A stretch of DNA of 64,000 bases, taken from Sindora glabra. Lineage: Eukaryota > Streptophyta > Magnoliopsida > Fabales > Fabaceae. The notes beneath the pieces are model-generated. The model saw nothing but the letters and a program-made list of their open reading frames with translations, had not been told where the DNA came from and made no database searches. Position 1 is the stretch's first letter; each line of letters opens with the position of its first letter. The DNA lies in the NCBI GenBank assembly GCA_020226215.1, contig CM035235.1, positions 5,655,151-5,719,150 of the forward strand, given 5' to 3'. Position numbers and translations under genes: made by a program. Positions 1 through 11,095 of the stretch are shown one piece after another.

Positions 1-1780
1 TTAATGGATTTTATGTAAATTGATGGATATTTACATAATGAAACTTATCCAATTAGACCCACTACTTAGATGTTTTAGTCTCAGTTTACCCATTAAATAT
101 CCAATAAATCTTAAGTCCTTTTTAAGTATTCATTAATATTAATTTGTACAATAGACGAGTCTATCTCTTATAAATATTTAATAAATTTTTAATTTCTTTT
201 AGGTGTTATATTAAACCTATATGAATAACATATTTTATTATTAATCTATTATTATATAAAATTAATATTATCTCACAAATAAAAATAGTAATAGTTTATT
301 TAAAATAAATAATAATAAAAATATTTAAATTTACATTATATTATAAAGATATTTTAAAATAATATTATCTTATTTTATAATATTAGTTTATATAATATAG
401 GGATATCTAATTATAATATAAATAGATAAATAATTATTTATAAGTTAACGTAATATAATTCATATTTACTTTTAAACTATTATGGATAATATGAATGATT
501 TAAAATAAAAATGAATATGAATAAGAAATATAATTTATAATTATCAAGTGTAATTATTATCAATAGGAATGATACAATCTACGTTTATCTTAAAATTAAT
601 ATAAATAATATAGATGAGCTAAAAGAAGAATGGATGTAAATGAGAAAATAGATATAATTCATAATTGTTAACTCTAATTATTATCAATAAAAAAATAATT
701 TTTTATTAAAAATTTTAAATTATATTTGCATTAGTATATCCAAATAAATATATTTTAGATCTTTTACTTAAATTTTATTAGATCCTTAATGGATATAAAT
801 TTTTAATAAATCCAAAATAATATGTCCTTAATAAGTTTAGATCTAATTAAATTTAATTGGGTCTACCCAAATTTGACCCATTATCATCCCTGTTATTAAG
901 TTAGAGATAATAAAATAATAAAAGTTATTCACGTTAATTTGTCACTATCATTAACTACTTTAATTAATAAGTGCATTTATTTTAAAGATAAAGAAAAATA
1001 AGTAAAATTTACTTAAATATTTTAAATTAATATTTCTCTATTAAAATCATTTAAATATTCTTTATTATTTTATTACTATTAAATTAATAGTAAAGTTTTG
1101 ACTAGCATGTATTTGAATTAAGCATGATATATATTTTAAAATAAGTAATTCTTTAAAATGTGGTATATATTTAAGGATAGCAGTTCAAATCTCACCTAAC
1201 CCATTCCTTTTCCCCTTCCTCTTCCCCTTTTTGCCATCCTCTAAACCATAAAAAAAAAACTTATTTGGCATTCTTTTTGGCGTGATTAAAAGTATACTTA
1301 TTTTCTCAAATCAAATTCTTAACAAATTTATTTTGGAAAAAGCTAGTAAAATGATATTTGAAAAATTAATGGACATCAAATTAGAGTAAAAAAAATGCTT
1401 AAATAGTAATTGAGTATCTATTTAAAAAATATTGTATGTTATATCCTCTCTAGAATTTTATATTGTAAGGAAAATAATTAATAAATTTTGTATTGAAATT
1501 TTGAAATGAAAAACTTCATGTAAAATGAATAAATTTTGATAAAAAAGTATGGATTAGACATTGAGAAAGGGAAATTTTATTAATTAAATGAATGTTGAAT
1601 AAAACTTTTGAGTAAATAAGAATAAATTGTTTAGAAGGGGATGAGATGAGAAACTTGAAAGAGTTAAGAGAAAAAATAAGTTGAATGAAAGAATTAAAGG
1701 TTTTCTTAAAGTAATTAGAGTTAAATATATGAATATAAAGGAAATTTAGAATGAAATCATGAAAATGCTCTTACCTTTTT
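1..1780. other. AT-rich intergenic DNA, no gene seen
   Basis: Dense stop codons in all frames and long A/T runs. A short pyrimidine-rich patch near 1195-1235 has no recognisable partner. Nothing further can be supported. Confidence 0.7.
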
Positions 1781-1789
1781 ATAAACCCA

Positions 1790-2900
1790 ATTTTATGCGA
1801 AAATCTATAATTCTCTCCTTTCAAAACCCTAACTCTCATCTTTCTCAACTCTTCTTATCCTTCTTCTTCCTTCTCAAATTCTTCTTCAATCAACTTAAAG
1901 GAGAGTTAATTATCTTCATTCAAATAAGATAAGATCTTTATGATAACTAGATTCTCTAAAATTTCCTTTAAATTTAAGGGGATTTAAGTATTTGAACCAA
2001 AAAAAGGGAGAATGAACCTTAATTTTGAATCCTTGGGATGTTGAATGATCATGGCTAAAAGATAACAAATCTAACCTTCCAAATCTTCCTTCATACTAGG
2101 TAAGTGGATATTCTAATCCCTAGCTTAAAGACTAAATTGGTTTTGCTTGTTTAGATATGAATTTTATGGTTTTTATTATATATGTGTTGATTGTGTTGAT
2201 TTGAAATGTTAAATGGATGATTAATGTTGGAAAAGGTATAGATATGGAACCCTTAATGTGTTTTTATGATTTGATGAGGATTAGTCAAGTATAAATGTGT
2301 TTGGAAGGCATTTATGGTGACATAAACCATGTTTCAAGTTGGGGATTTGCAAAAAAAAACTATATTGTATTTGGCTATGTAGTCAACTACCCAACAACTT
2401 GATTCCAACCAAAACTCCTTGTAATCAACCATGCTCCTTCTCTTGAGTTGTATAATTGACTATGTAGTTAATTATCTTTAGTGAAGATCAAGTTTGTGTT
2501 ATATGAAGGGGAATTTGATGCTAGGTAATATATGTTATTGTATTTATTAATTATGTAAAGAATGATCATGAAAATGAAATGTGCGGCGATGCAAAGAGAC
2601 CCGAGTTGAATATGAATGAGAACTTATTGTTAAAAATTAAATTAGGTATGAATATATCCTTTTCACTGAACAATCTTGACTATGATTTCTTATAATATTT
2701 TTATTATGTGAAATGGCAACAAAAAAGTTGGGAATATACCAAAAAGTGTAGTAGATATTTGAGAAATTGAACTATAAATTTAATGAAGATAAGAATTGGG
2801 ATTTTGAAGATTTTTGATGAATTGCTAATTTTAAATTTTAACACCTTTTTCCAACATTGCAGTGCAATTTAACTTTCGTGTAAATATTTAGTGCAAAAAA
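1790..2900 (+). repeat. Possible LTR or leader remnant of a Ty3/gypsy-like retroelement
   Basis: A promoter-like stretch at about 1780 is followed by a CT-rich leader (CAAAACCCTAACTCTCATC) and later by a GTGCGGCGATGCAAAGAGAC block at 2581. This layout is common in solo LTRs of plant gypsy elements. Neither boundaries nor a target duplication could be fixed and there is no coding remnant, so this is only a suggestion. Confidence 0.25.
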
Positions 2901-3568
2901 GATATTTAAGTATTTATTTATGTTTGTTGGCAAATTTGAATAGAAGGGGACAAACGGGAAGGAAAATCAGAATTCTAAGGCATAACAGTAACATGAGAAA
3001 ATTTTAGATAGACAAATACAGAGCCACCCTTGCAATAATGTAATCCTTCATTTTTCTTTTGTTCTTCTGCACCCAACTTATTTGGGACAAATGAAGGGTC
3101 CTCCCCCTGAAGAAGGGCATACAAACATATCCATGGAGGAACTTGTACATTAGACCAAAATCTACGGGATATTTAGGAAAACAGAAAGAAATTACTGAAA
3201 AAAAGATAAGACTAAAATTTGTTTTCCCTTGGGAATTTAAGACTAAAATTCTAATACAAGTGAAGCAATCCGATAGTGGGTAACTGGCTTCTCCTAAGCG
3301 ATCACCGTCATCAATTTGATAACAGTTGACCCATGTTTAAAAAAAAAAGTACAAATTTTTCCCCCCAATAATTGGAGGGACAAGGACAAACAGGGGATTT
3401 GACAATATTGGCTCCAAACTCACTCAGTACACATACAAAAATACAATAAAAAGAGGAGAAAGAATGAAGCCTCCTCTTCCTTCTCTTCTTTTATCCATTT
3501 TTTCTTTTTCTAATTTTTTTGCGGGATTTTTTTTTTCGACCAGTCCTTTTTTTTTTCTTTAAATTGTA
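2900..3568 (-). other. 3' flank and probable 3' UTR of the pectate lyase gene
   Basis: The stretch immediately downstream of the TGA codon has several poly(T)/poly(A) runs. The polyadenylation site cannot be fixed from sequence alone. No other gene is visible. Confidence 0.4.
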
Positions 3569-3790
3569 TCAACACATGGAGCCCCTGCGGCAATTAAGGA
3601 CGCCAGAATCAGATGTAATGGCAGCAACCATAGAGGAGGACTTGGCCCCCAAACTTGAGGCCCTGGCATAGCTTGCTGCAGCCCCAGCTCCGGATGAAAC
3701 GAAGAAGGCACCATTCAGCATTAGGTCTCCCTCTGACCTCCAATTCCAATTTTTCCATATGCTATTTGACGGTGTTACCCTCTTTGTCAC
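3569..3790 (-). CDS. Pectate lyase exon 7 (C-terminal exon and stop)
   Basis: Codons 378-450 and TGA. It begins VTKRVTPSNSIWKNWNWRSE and ends GVLNCRRGSMC. The acceptor is CTACAG immediately before GTG. The terminal RRGSMC is a family hallmark. Confidence 0.95.
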   Translation of the reverse strand: MTKRVTPSNSIWKNWNWRSEGDLMLNGAFFVSSGAGAAASYARASSLGAKSSSMVAAITSDSGVLNCRRGSMC

Positions 3791-6700
3791 CTGTAGTTCA
3801 CCACAATTTTCCCATTTTTAAGCACAAACTAAAAATATAATTACATTTAAAATTGTGTACATACAGTCAGAGTATACATGAGGTAGAATTAAAATAATGA
3901 GGACGGATTAGACTGTGACTTGAATGTAGTTAAGCAATACCTAAGATAAATATATTTAACATCATTCCAAACAGACAGCCACGGTAAAAATTACACCAAA
4001 CAAAAACATTACCTCCTTGGCAAAGGGGTTCAGAGGAGCAAGATATCGGTTGCCCTGGCTGTTAATGGTAGGATCAGCACTGCCACCAATTGCATACATT
4101 TCCCAATGGGTATAATCATTGTTTACCACATGGAAATAGCCATGCCGACACCTGCATTTTCATTAATCCACCTTCCATTGTTAGTATATATAGTCTATAG
4201 TCTATGGCTAACATTATTCTAAACTTGTGTGCATTTTTTGGTCCCCATTTCGTATTATTATTTTTTATATTAAATAAATGGAAAAAAGCAAAATATCTTT
4301 TTTAATTTTGAGATGGTTGAATTTTGTCTCCTTAAATTTTAAAAACTTAGAACTCATCCTTTTAAAACTATATAAAATTTAAAATTAATACTCACTATCA
4401 ACTTAATTTATCATTTACCAAATTACATGATTTTTATGTGATCTTTTTAAAATAAGAATCATAATATTTTAGTATGTTAATTTATATTGTTACTTTTTGT
4501 ACTTAATTTATATATTATATACTTAACAAAAATTAAATTAGAATTATAAAGTTTTAATTAAATAGTGAAAAATGAATTGTAAAATTATATATATATTAAA
4601 TTAGAATTATAAAGTTTTAATTAAATAGTGAAAAATGAATTGTAAAATTATATATATATATATAGCATACTAAATTAATATAATATAGTATTATGATTTT
4701 TCTTCAAAAATTTCATAAAACAATCATTTAATTTGATAAAATGATTAATTTTAAGTATTATGAAATTTAAAGAGTGAATTTTATATTTTTCAAACCAAGG
4801 GAAGGTAAAATTTAATTATTTTAAAGTTGAATGAAGTATTTTCGTTTTTGTCTCTATAAATAAAACAAAATTGAATCCAAAGAAGGGCCCAATAGAAAGG
4901 CCTAAGCCAAATTTTGTTATGTCGAAAAGCCCAAGAAGAATAACACTAGTGATTAGCTCAAATTATCTTGTTACCTTGGCATCCTTTGAATAAGACCCTC
5001 GCCAAAATGATTGTAGGCAATGGTCACTTGCATCTGCTTATCTCTTACATAAGAGTCACTGTGGCCCAATAACATAACCTGAATAATTCAGAACCCATAA
5101 ACAAAAATTTCAGGTCTCCCATTTGTTTTAGGTAATTGAATCACTTACGCAAAATATCAAAAATTCATAGCAAGTAATAATAGTTGAAAATAATTGCTGC
5201 ACTCAATTTTGTATACTTAAAAGACATAGAGGCACGCGGCTAGCAAAATTTGATCTGGTGCGGCTAATAGACAGATAATGTCACTTTAAATCAAATTGTC
5301 ATTAGTGACCACTTGTTTGTGAAAATGAATCAATGGAGCATTTTTCATAATGTCTTACCTCGTTGTGATGACTGAAATGGTTGTTGGAGATGGTTATGGC
5401 AGTTGAGCCCATAATAGCATCAATAAGGCCATCGGCGCAATTTGCAAGAGAGTTGTGATCAATCCAAATGTGGCTCGCCCCGAAAATGGAAATCCCATCT
5501 CCATCGGCAAGAGTCCTCCACCCATAATGCGACGGCGAGCTGCGAACCATTGCGTTACCAGTCTGCTTGCAGTCATGAATATGCAAGCCATGGATGATAA
5601 CATTTGTGATGTATTGTATAGTAATGCAGGCCCCGAAGGCAATGTGCACATTCACACCGCGGCCATCAATTGTCTTGAAGCTGTTCATAATCAGCTCTTG
5701 CTTCAGTGTAATCACCATGTCTCTCTTGAACACGATCCACAAAGGTCTATCTTGGATCACGGCGTGGCGGAGAGTGCCTGGTCTTGGGTTAACTGCGTCG
5801 TCGTCGCTCGGGTCAGTCACGACGTAGTACCGTCCGTCACGACCACCGACGGCGTTGCGTCCGAATCCGATGCCGCAATCGGCCAGCCGTTTACGGTGGA
5901 GGTACCACTGCTTGTCGCAGCGCCAGCAATCGTCGATTGGGTTGCCGGTACCACATGAGAAGAAGCCCAAGTTCCTTCTTTCGGTATGATTGCGTATGGT
6001 CCTGTCAAATTCATCAATAAAATATCAGAAATTTTCGTTTAGTTCATATTCTTCATTTGCATTTATCTAATGTGTGCTCGACAAAATTCCAGTAACAAAA
6101 GAGGCTTAATTGCAATTTATGAAAACGGAGTTACATGTTCTATTATAATTGTGTACTCCTGCCAAATTCATCGATAAAACAGAATCTTTCGTGAGGTTTT
6201 CTTAGTTTGCATTTACTATACCATGTGTTCGAAGAAAAACAAGGAAGGAAAAAAAAAAATAACAATTGATGACTGCAATTTTTGCTTATGCAAGTCACAA
6301 GAGAAGCATGTGGCCTGTTTTATCTTTTAATATAATGTCCCACCATTATGAGCCATGTGGGCCTGAAATTACGTATACGGATAGAATGATACGGTCGATA
6401 CGGAAATGGTGCGTTGAAAAGCATTAAATGCCATGGTGTGGGGGAACTAGTTTCTGCCTGGTACTCGGTGTCGGTGGCAGCGAAATATTTTCATTGCTAC
6501 CTTTTGAAGGATAGGATCATGGTATTATTTCATTTTTATCCTTATAGGTAAAATGCGTTTTGCAGTGCAGTTGAGTCACTGGCAAAATTTAAGAGGTATT
6601 TTATTATTCGTCACAATATAAGACGCGGGAATACCGAAATTTCTAATACTAGGATAAATTAGATTAGAAATATTATCCAGCGGCAGCGGTAGTAATTTTG

Positions 6701-9227
6701 TCACATTTGATTTAAAACGTCCTGCATACTTAACAAAATTTAATTAAATGAGCATCTTTTTCACTAGATTAATCTATTTAAATTCTGCCAGCATGTAGTG
6801 TATGAAAGACTGAATTAACAGAGTATGTGGCTTAATGGCTAGTCATCTAATTATTAAGTTTTGGTTGCATTTAATAAGATCATGGAGGGGTCGTTGAAAA
6901 GAAGAGATTGTCAGAGAGACGGCGATGGATCCACCAAAATACGAATGTGTAGTAGGAAGGAAGTATTATGGAGAAATCAGATCTGATCTGCAGTTTGGAG
7001 GTTATGTTTTTTATGGACAGGCTGGATTGAAGTAGCCCATTCATGTTTGCTTACCCCACCTTACCATGGAAGATGAGGAAGGAACTGCGAAAGTTCCTAA
7101 CAGCCTGCCCAATTGGCCATTGTATTTGGTGTTCTATGGATAGGTATTTATTATTCTTTGAAGCATAAAAATTTTACAATTCAGTTCATCTGAAAACAAA
7201 TGCATGCATGATTTTTAACGTGAATTTATTTCTAAATGAATGGAATTCCAACAGTTTTTTTGTGATTCCTAACTATGGGATAGTGAGGGCAATTAAGAAA
7301 CATCAGTCTTTGATTATTCATTTAACTGATGGTAGGAGGAGTTCTTGACCCATGGCTACTGAAGGGTGATTTCATCAAGAATTGGATCCCCTGTTGTTGA
7401 GCAATTTGGACTTCTGGTGAAGTCAGTTTCTTGTTACCTTACCAACAAAAGGGGATCATGAGTGAAAATAACTTCATTAATCTAGCTGACAGGAGGTCAT
7501 ATATGAAACAATAAATTACGTTTGACCTCTTTATAGAAGAGAAATAAACATAAATTCTATATATTTTTATGCAAAATTCTAATTTTCACCGCACATAAAA
7601 AATTGTGTTTATCTTTTTAAAATATAAAACTTACATTACAATACATATATCATAAACAAATGAAAAAAACCCTAAGCCCAAATTCCAAAATTGTAATTTG
7701 TGCCTAGCTATATTCACACCTACATAGGTAAAATGTTAATTAAAAAAAAATGGAAAACAAGATGAGGACGAGTGGTTTTAGCGTTCTATAAATTGTTTGA
7801 AGGGAGAAGAAACTGACTTTCATCTACTTCTTGACCAACGAATGTGATTAGGAAAGCAACCAAGGGGACCACCAAAACAAAAATCTAAGGAGAAAGCTAT
7901 ATAATCAAGATGCGTACCAAAAATTGAACTAAATTGTCTCAAACAAAGAGTTAGGAGGAAAAATGGAATTCGAAGTTGGAATTTAAATTCGGATAGGGAA
8001 AAGAAAAAGACAAGAAATAAAGTATGAGCGACAGAGCCGGATCTTGGGACACAAGCATGTGGTTAAGCTGGCGAATAGAAAATAAGAGTTTTAACTTTCC
8101 AAAGAGATCTATTGGCAAAGAACATGGTGGTTGAGTCAGAACCATGAAAGGGAACTTGCAAACCAGAAATACTTGCATACCCCTGTCATAATTTTTATTC
8201 CCACTCAGTAGAAAATAGTTGGTTACAATGCTCGAAGTGTTAAACTTCTGAGATATTATAATTTTGAATACATGCGAATCTCATAGAATTAAAATATGTG
8301 TAACAAATTAAAAATTAACTTTTTTTTTATTTTACTGAGTGAGAATAAAAATAAATGTTATTACATGAGTGTATACGTTTCTAAACTATCAGTTCTATAC
8401 ATATTAAGAAAAGAACTGATAATTTGAATACTTTCTTGCACCGAGGAAGATAAGAAAATCCAGTCTTGCATGTGTAAGTGTGAATGTCATCTGAGAACCA
8501 AAGAAGGTCATTGAATAGGGGATGCAAAAATTTCTGATTTTAGCCACAAAATATGAACTTTCATTAGATGGATCCCATCGAATCAACTTTAATTTTAGTT
8601 TGAAGAAAGTTAATTATGCCATAATATATTCACAATAATCTTTCTCATTAAAAGAGAAGGGAGCCACATAATTGTGATTGTAACCCACCTTGTCACACAT
8701 GATAAGACTATTACAAATTAAATTTATTTTATTTTGTAAGTAGCAATAGTTTTAGACTATTCTATGTATATTTTTCCTCTAATCCCCTTGTTATACGGCA
8801 CCGTATTAATGAGATTTTTACTTGTTAAACTTTAAGAAATGACCAAAGATGAGGAATTCTTCGTTCAACCGAGGAAGTAGTGCCTTCTTAGCAAAGGAAG
8901 GGAGTTAATAAAGGACAACATGCAGCTTTCATTTAACATTCCAATTGACTTCTTTGACTGAACTATGTTAAGCAGAATGAGCAAAAAGGAGGAAAAAAAC
9001 AAGCATTATGCTAAAAGTGGGTTTGTGAGATCCTTCAATTATTCTGCACATCTAAAGTCTATTAAACACAAGTGGGTTTTTCTGTGCTAATAGTTCTTGG
9101 TCATGTGAGGCCACTTCTCTAGGCCCAAGACAAAAATAAACTAATACTCAAAGCACATGATCAAATGAGATATGAAGCAATGATGTAACTAGCCAGGAGA
9201 GGAAAACAAGAAACTCAGAATTTGTAA

Positions 9228-9265
<38 letters not shown>

Positions 9266-10132
9266 CATATCAACCATGGAAGCAATCTCCTCTGGCTTAT
9301 CTACTGCATGCTCATTCAGAATATCATGCGCCCTGCCAAATTATAGAAATATTAACTGCAATATTCAGCATCTCAGTGAAAGAACAAGCAATTCTATCCC
9401 CATGAAACCAATTGGAAACGCCGCCGTTTACGTGTTCACATGACTGAAATGACCTTGTCTAGTTCCAAAACACGCAGAAGTTGTGAAAACGCTGCTGCTT
9501 TCGGACTTAAAACAGAGTATACAACTGAATTTTTTTCGCAGGCTGAGAGCATACTAAAAAAGTGGAATCTGGATAAAATTAAAAGCCAAATTAAGGCTTC
9601 AGAATTTTTTATATCCGATCTAAGCCTCAGATTGGTCATTTTCAATTTCTGGATATCTCCAGCTCGTATGTAACAAATGGTAGTTTATGTACTCAATTCC
9701 ACTTGGACCGTCGTGAAATCAGGTTAACGGCGGTGGAAGATCTAAACGGGAAGCTCAAAAATCAAACATTCGCAATGGCAATAATTGTAAATATCACTAA
9801 CCTTTCCGCCATTGATGAATTCTTCAAGCTCCGCAGCTTTTCTGTTTTCGCATTCCTATTCAATGCAACACTGAAATTCAGATAAACCAAGTCGCAAACA
9901 CATTCATATTTTAATCTTTCATTTGGAAAAAAAAAAAAAAAGCACAAGATCAATCAGAACCAGAATGTTGCGAAGTTCAGAAGCTTCAATTTTCTAAGCC
10001 TCTCTCTGTAAAATCTAGTTACCTCGACGGAACCGCATTCTCATCGTCATTCGTTGCCATAGCACTATTCAAAAGCAGCGCCAGAATCAGAACGCTAGCA
10101 GTGAACTTAAAGCATTTCACAGAAACCTCCAT
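3569..10132 (-). CDS. Pectate lyase-like protein (PL1 family), seven coding exons, 450 aa
   Basis: Secreted Ca2+-dependent pectate lyase (family PL1), expected to cleave de-esterified homogalacturonan by beta-elimination in the cell wall. Joining exons 10132-10023, 9870-9802, 9332-9267, 6001-5359, 5078-4975, 4151-4013 and 3790-3569 gives an open frame of 450 codons plus TGA; all six introns are GT-AG and every phase matches. Residues 1-26 form a signal peptide (hydrophobic core ASVLILALLL, cleavage likely after NSAMA). About residue 66 begins NEHAVDKPEEIASMVDM, the plant PLL N-terminal signature, then NLGFFSCGTGNPIDDCWRCD. The beta-helix core includes WIDHNSLANC (261-270), ADGLIDAIMGS (271-281) and QRMPRCRHG (327-335), which holds the Arg-rich catalytic region. 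The C-terminus GVLNCRRGSMC is typical of the family, and the length is normal. The ATG was chosen because it opens the signal peptide just below a TATA box. Family assignment is near certain; the exact paralogue is not determined. Confidence 0.95.
4013..4151 (-). CDS. Pectate lyase exon 6 (CRHGYFHVVNNDY block)
   Basis: 139 nt, codons 331-377. It encodes RCRHGYFHVVNNDYTHWEMY followed by AIGGSADPTINSQGN, the most conserved stretch of plant pectate lyases. Acceptor is ATGCAG, donor is GAG|GTAATG. Intron 6 (3791-4012) is 222 bp. Confidence 0.95.
4533..4658. repeat. Tandem duplication, period 63 bp, inside intron 5
   Basis: The block starting TTAAATTAGAATTATAAAG at 4533 recurs at 4596 with essentially no differences, and the second copy runs into an (AT)n stretch. 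This looks like a recent slippage or repair duplication. It lies within intron 5 (4152-4974) and does not touch coding sequence. Confidence 0.9.
4975..5078 (-). CDS. Pectate lyase exon 5 (VMLLGHSDSY block)
   Basis: 104 nt, codons 297-330 plus two bases. It encodes VMLLGHSDSYVRDKQ, then VTIAYNHFGEGLIQRMP. Acceptor is ATTCAG, donor is AAG|GTAACA. Intron 4 (5079-5358) is 280 bp. Confidence 0.95.
5359..6001 (-). CDS. Pectate lyase exon 4 (main beta-helix and Ca-binding core)
   Basis: 643 nt, codons 82-296. It runs from TIRNHTERRNLG through the cysteine-rich GNPIDDCWRCD block and the parallel beta-helix to ISNNHFSHHNE. Acceptor is TTTGACAG, donor is GAG|GTAAGA, phase 0. Compared with its AT-rich surroundings it is clearly GC-rich. 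Confidence 0.95.
6002..9266 (-). other. Intron 3 of the pectate lyase gene, 3.27 kb
   Basis: Bounded by donor GTAATC and acceptor TTTGACAG. It is four times longer than the next longest intron of this gene (intron 5, 823 bp). No second gene is recognisable inside. Short GC-richer patches occur at about 6,340-6,500 and 7,020-7,140. Open stretches at 7951-8178 and 8404-8586 show no family motif. Confidence 0.8.
9229..9262. repeat. (GA)n/(TC)n microsatellite beside the exon 3 splice donor
   Basis: About 17 GA dinucleotides on the plus strand. Read in the gene's direction it is a (TC)n tract that begins within about five bases of the intron 3 donor. Confidence 0.95.
9267..9332 (-). CDS. Pectate lyase exon 3 (conserved N-terminal signature)
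   Basis: Codons 60-81 plus two bases; encodes AHDILNEHAVDKPEEIASMV. Acceptor is TTGGCAG. The donor is AT|GTAATC, followed at once by a (TC)n tract. The split ATG codon is completed by exon 4. Confidence 0.87.
9802..9870 (-). CDS. Pectate lyase exon 2 (variable N-terminal linker)
   Basis: Codons 37-59 plus two bases, reading SVALNRNAKTEKLRSLKNSS then MAE. Acceptor is TTTCAG, donor is AAG|GTTAGT. It is basic and poorly conserved, as expected for the spacer between signal peptide and catalytic domain. Intron 2 spans 9333-9801. Confidence 0.82.
10023..10132 (-). CDS. Pectate lyase exon 1 (signal peptide)
   Basis: Codons 1-36 plus two bases. It encodes the secretion signal and a short acidic stretch (TNDDENAVPS). 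The donor is G|GTAACT and intron 1 (9871-10022) is 152 bp. Confidence 0.88.
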
Positions 10133-10640
10133 GATTGCCAGCTTCAACTTTCTCTCTATGAATAAAATGCCTCTGTTTCTCTATTTCTCTCTCTATTCTT
10201 CTGTTTTTGTCTGAATTCTGACACAAGAAGAGGAAGACGAAAAAGAAGAAAGAGATGGAACCAAAGGGAAATGGGAGGGAGTGGTGTTTATATAGCAAGC
10301 AAGGGACGAGTCAGAGAACGTGGCGGACCAGCATCTGCATCCGACCGCGGTGCCTAATCAGAGAAGCTTAACCGTGGTTAAGCTAATTAACCAGATTAGT
10401 AAACCACGTTTAACCAACTTACCACCCCTCTAACTGCCATTAACTGCTTCTCTTACCTTTGCCGCTTTGCCTCATAACAAACTTCTCCCCCTTCCAGTGC
10501 ATCATTTGCGTCGGTCAGTCACGTGCCCTACCCTCTCCTTCTCTGACACGCTGGCTGTATCCCCTTGATTCCCTTCTTGGAACGCGGCATCCATGTAAGC
10601 GTTTTTATTTCGGTCTACAATTTTTTTTCGTTTATTTTTA
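10133..10640 (-). promoter_or_regulatory. Promoter and 5' UTR of the pectate lyase gene
   Basis: The minus strand carries TATATAAA at 10294-10287, about 155 bp upstream of the start codon. A G-box core CACGTG lies at 10520-10525. A near-palindrome, CTTAACCGTGGTTAAG (10367-10382), and a related AAACCACGTTTAACC site just beyond it resemble MYB or GT-type binding sites. The leader between the TATA box and the ATG is rich in CT runs on the plus strand (GA on the coding strand). Base composition is less AT-rich than the surroundings. Factor identities are inferred from core motifs only. Confidence 0.6.
10287..10294 (-). promoter_or_regulatory. TATA box of the pectate lyase gene
   Basis: TATATAAA on the minus strand, well placed for a 5' UTR of roughly 120 bp before the ATG at 10132. 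Confidence 0.65.
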
Positions 10641-10681
10641 AACAAAATTTAAGTAAAATTTTTTTAAAAATTATTATGAAA

Positions 10682-11095
10682 ATTTTCATCCAAATTATGA
10701 AGCGGTATGGATTGTCCTATTGATTATTATTAATAATTATAATTTAATTATGATAATAATCATCAATGAAAAGTTAAATTTAAAAAAATTCTTTAATTAA
10801 ATCGACGTTCTTTTTAATTTTATATGATCGACTTTATAATAAAAAAATTAAAATTTTCCAAAAATAAAAATTATAAAAATAAAAAGAAAAAACAAGAAGA
10901 GAGGGAGAAGGATATATAATTCTATAATATAAAAGAATATCCTTAATTAAAAGATTAAGTAGTGCAAATTTATTAAAAAAAAAGAAGAATTAAAAAATAG
11001 ATTTTCCTATTCAATTTTTTGGCTGATTTTATTATAATTATTAATGATAATTACTAGAACAATCAATACCCATACCATAATTTAAATGAAGAATT
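10682..11095. mobile_element. Candidate MITE upstream of the pectate lyase promoter
   Basis: The left arm (CAAATTATGAAGCGGTATGG, then a TTGATTATTATTAATAATTA run) reappears reverse-complemented near 11,030-11,095 with small gaps, giving arms of about 55-60 bp. The interior is AT-rich and non-coding. The target duplication is unclear. Confidence 0.5.

Noticed and set aside
5394..6017. Several open frames on both strands over the pectate lyase region
   Set aside because: They lie over exon 4 in other frames; the spliced minus-strand gene explains the open reading.
9440..9673. 77-codon plus-strand frame within the pectate lyase introns
   Set aside because: It lies in intron 2 on the opposite strand, overlaps another random frame and has no domain.
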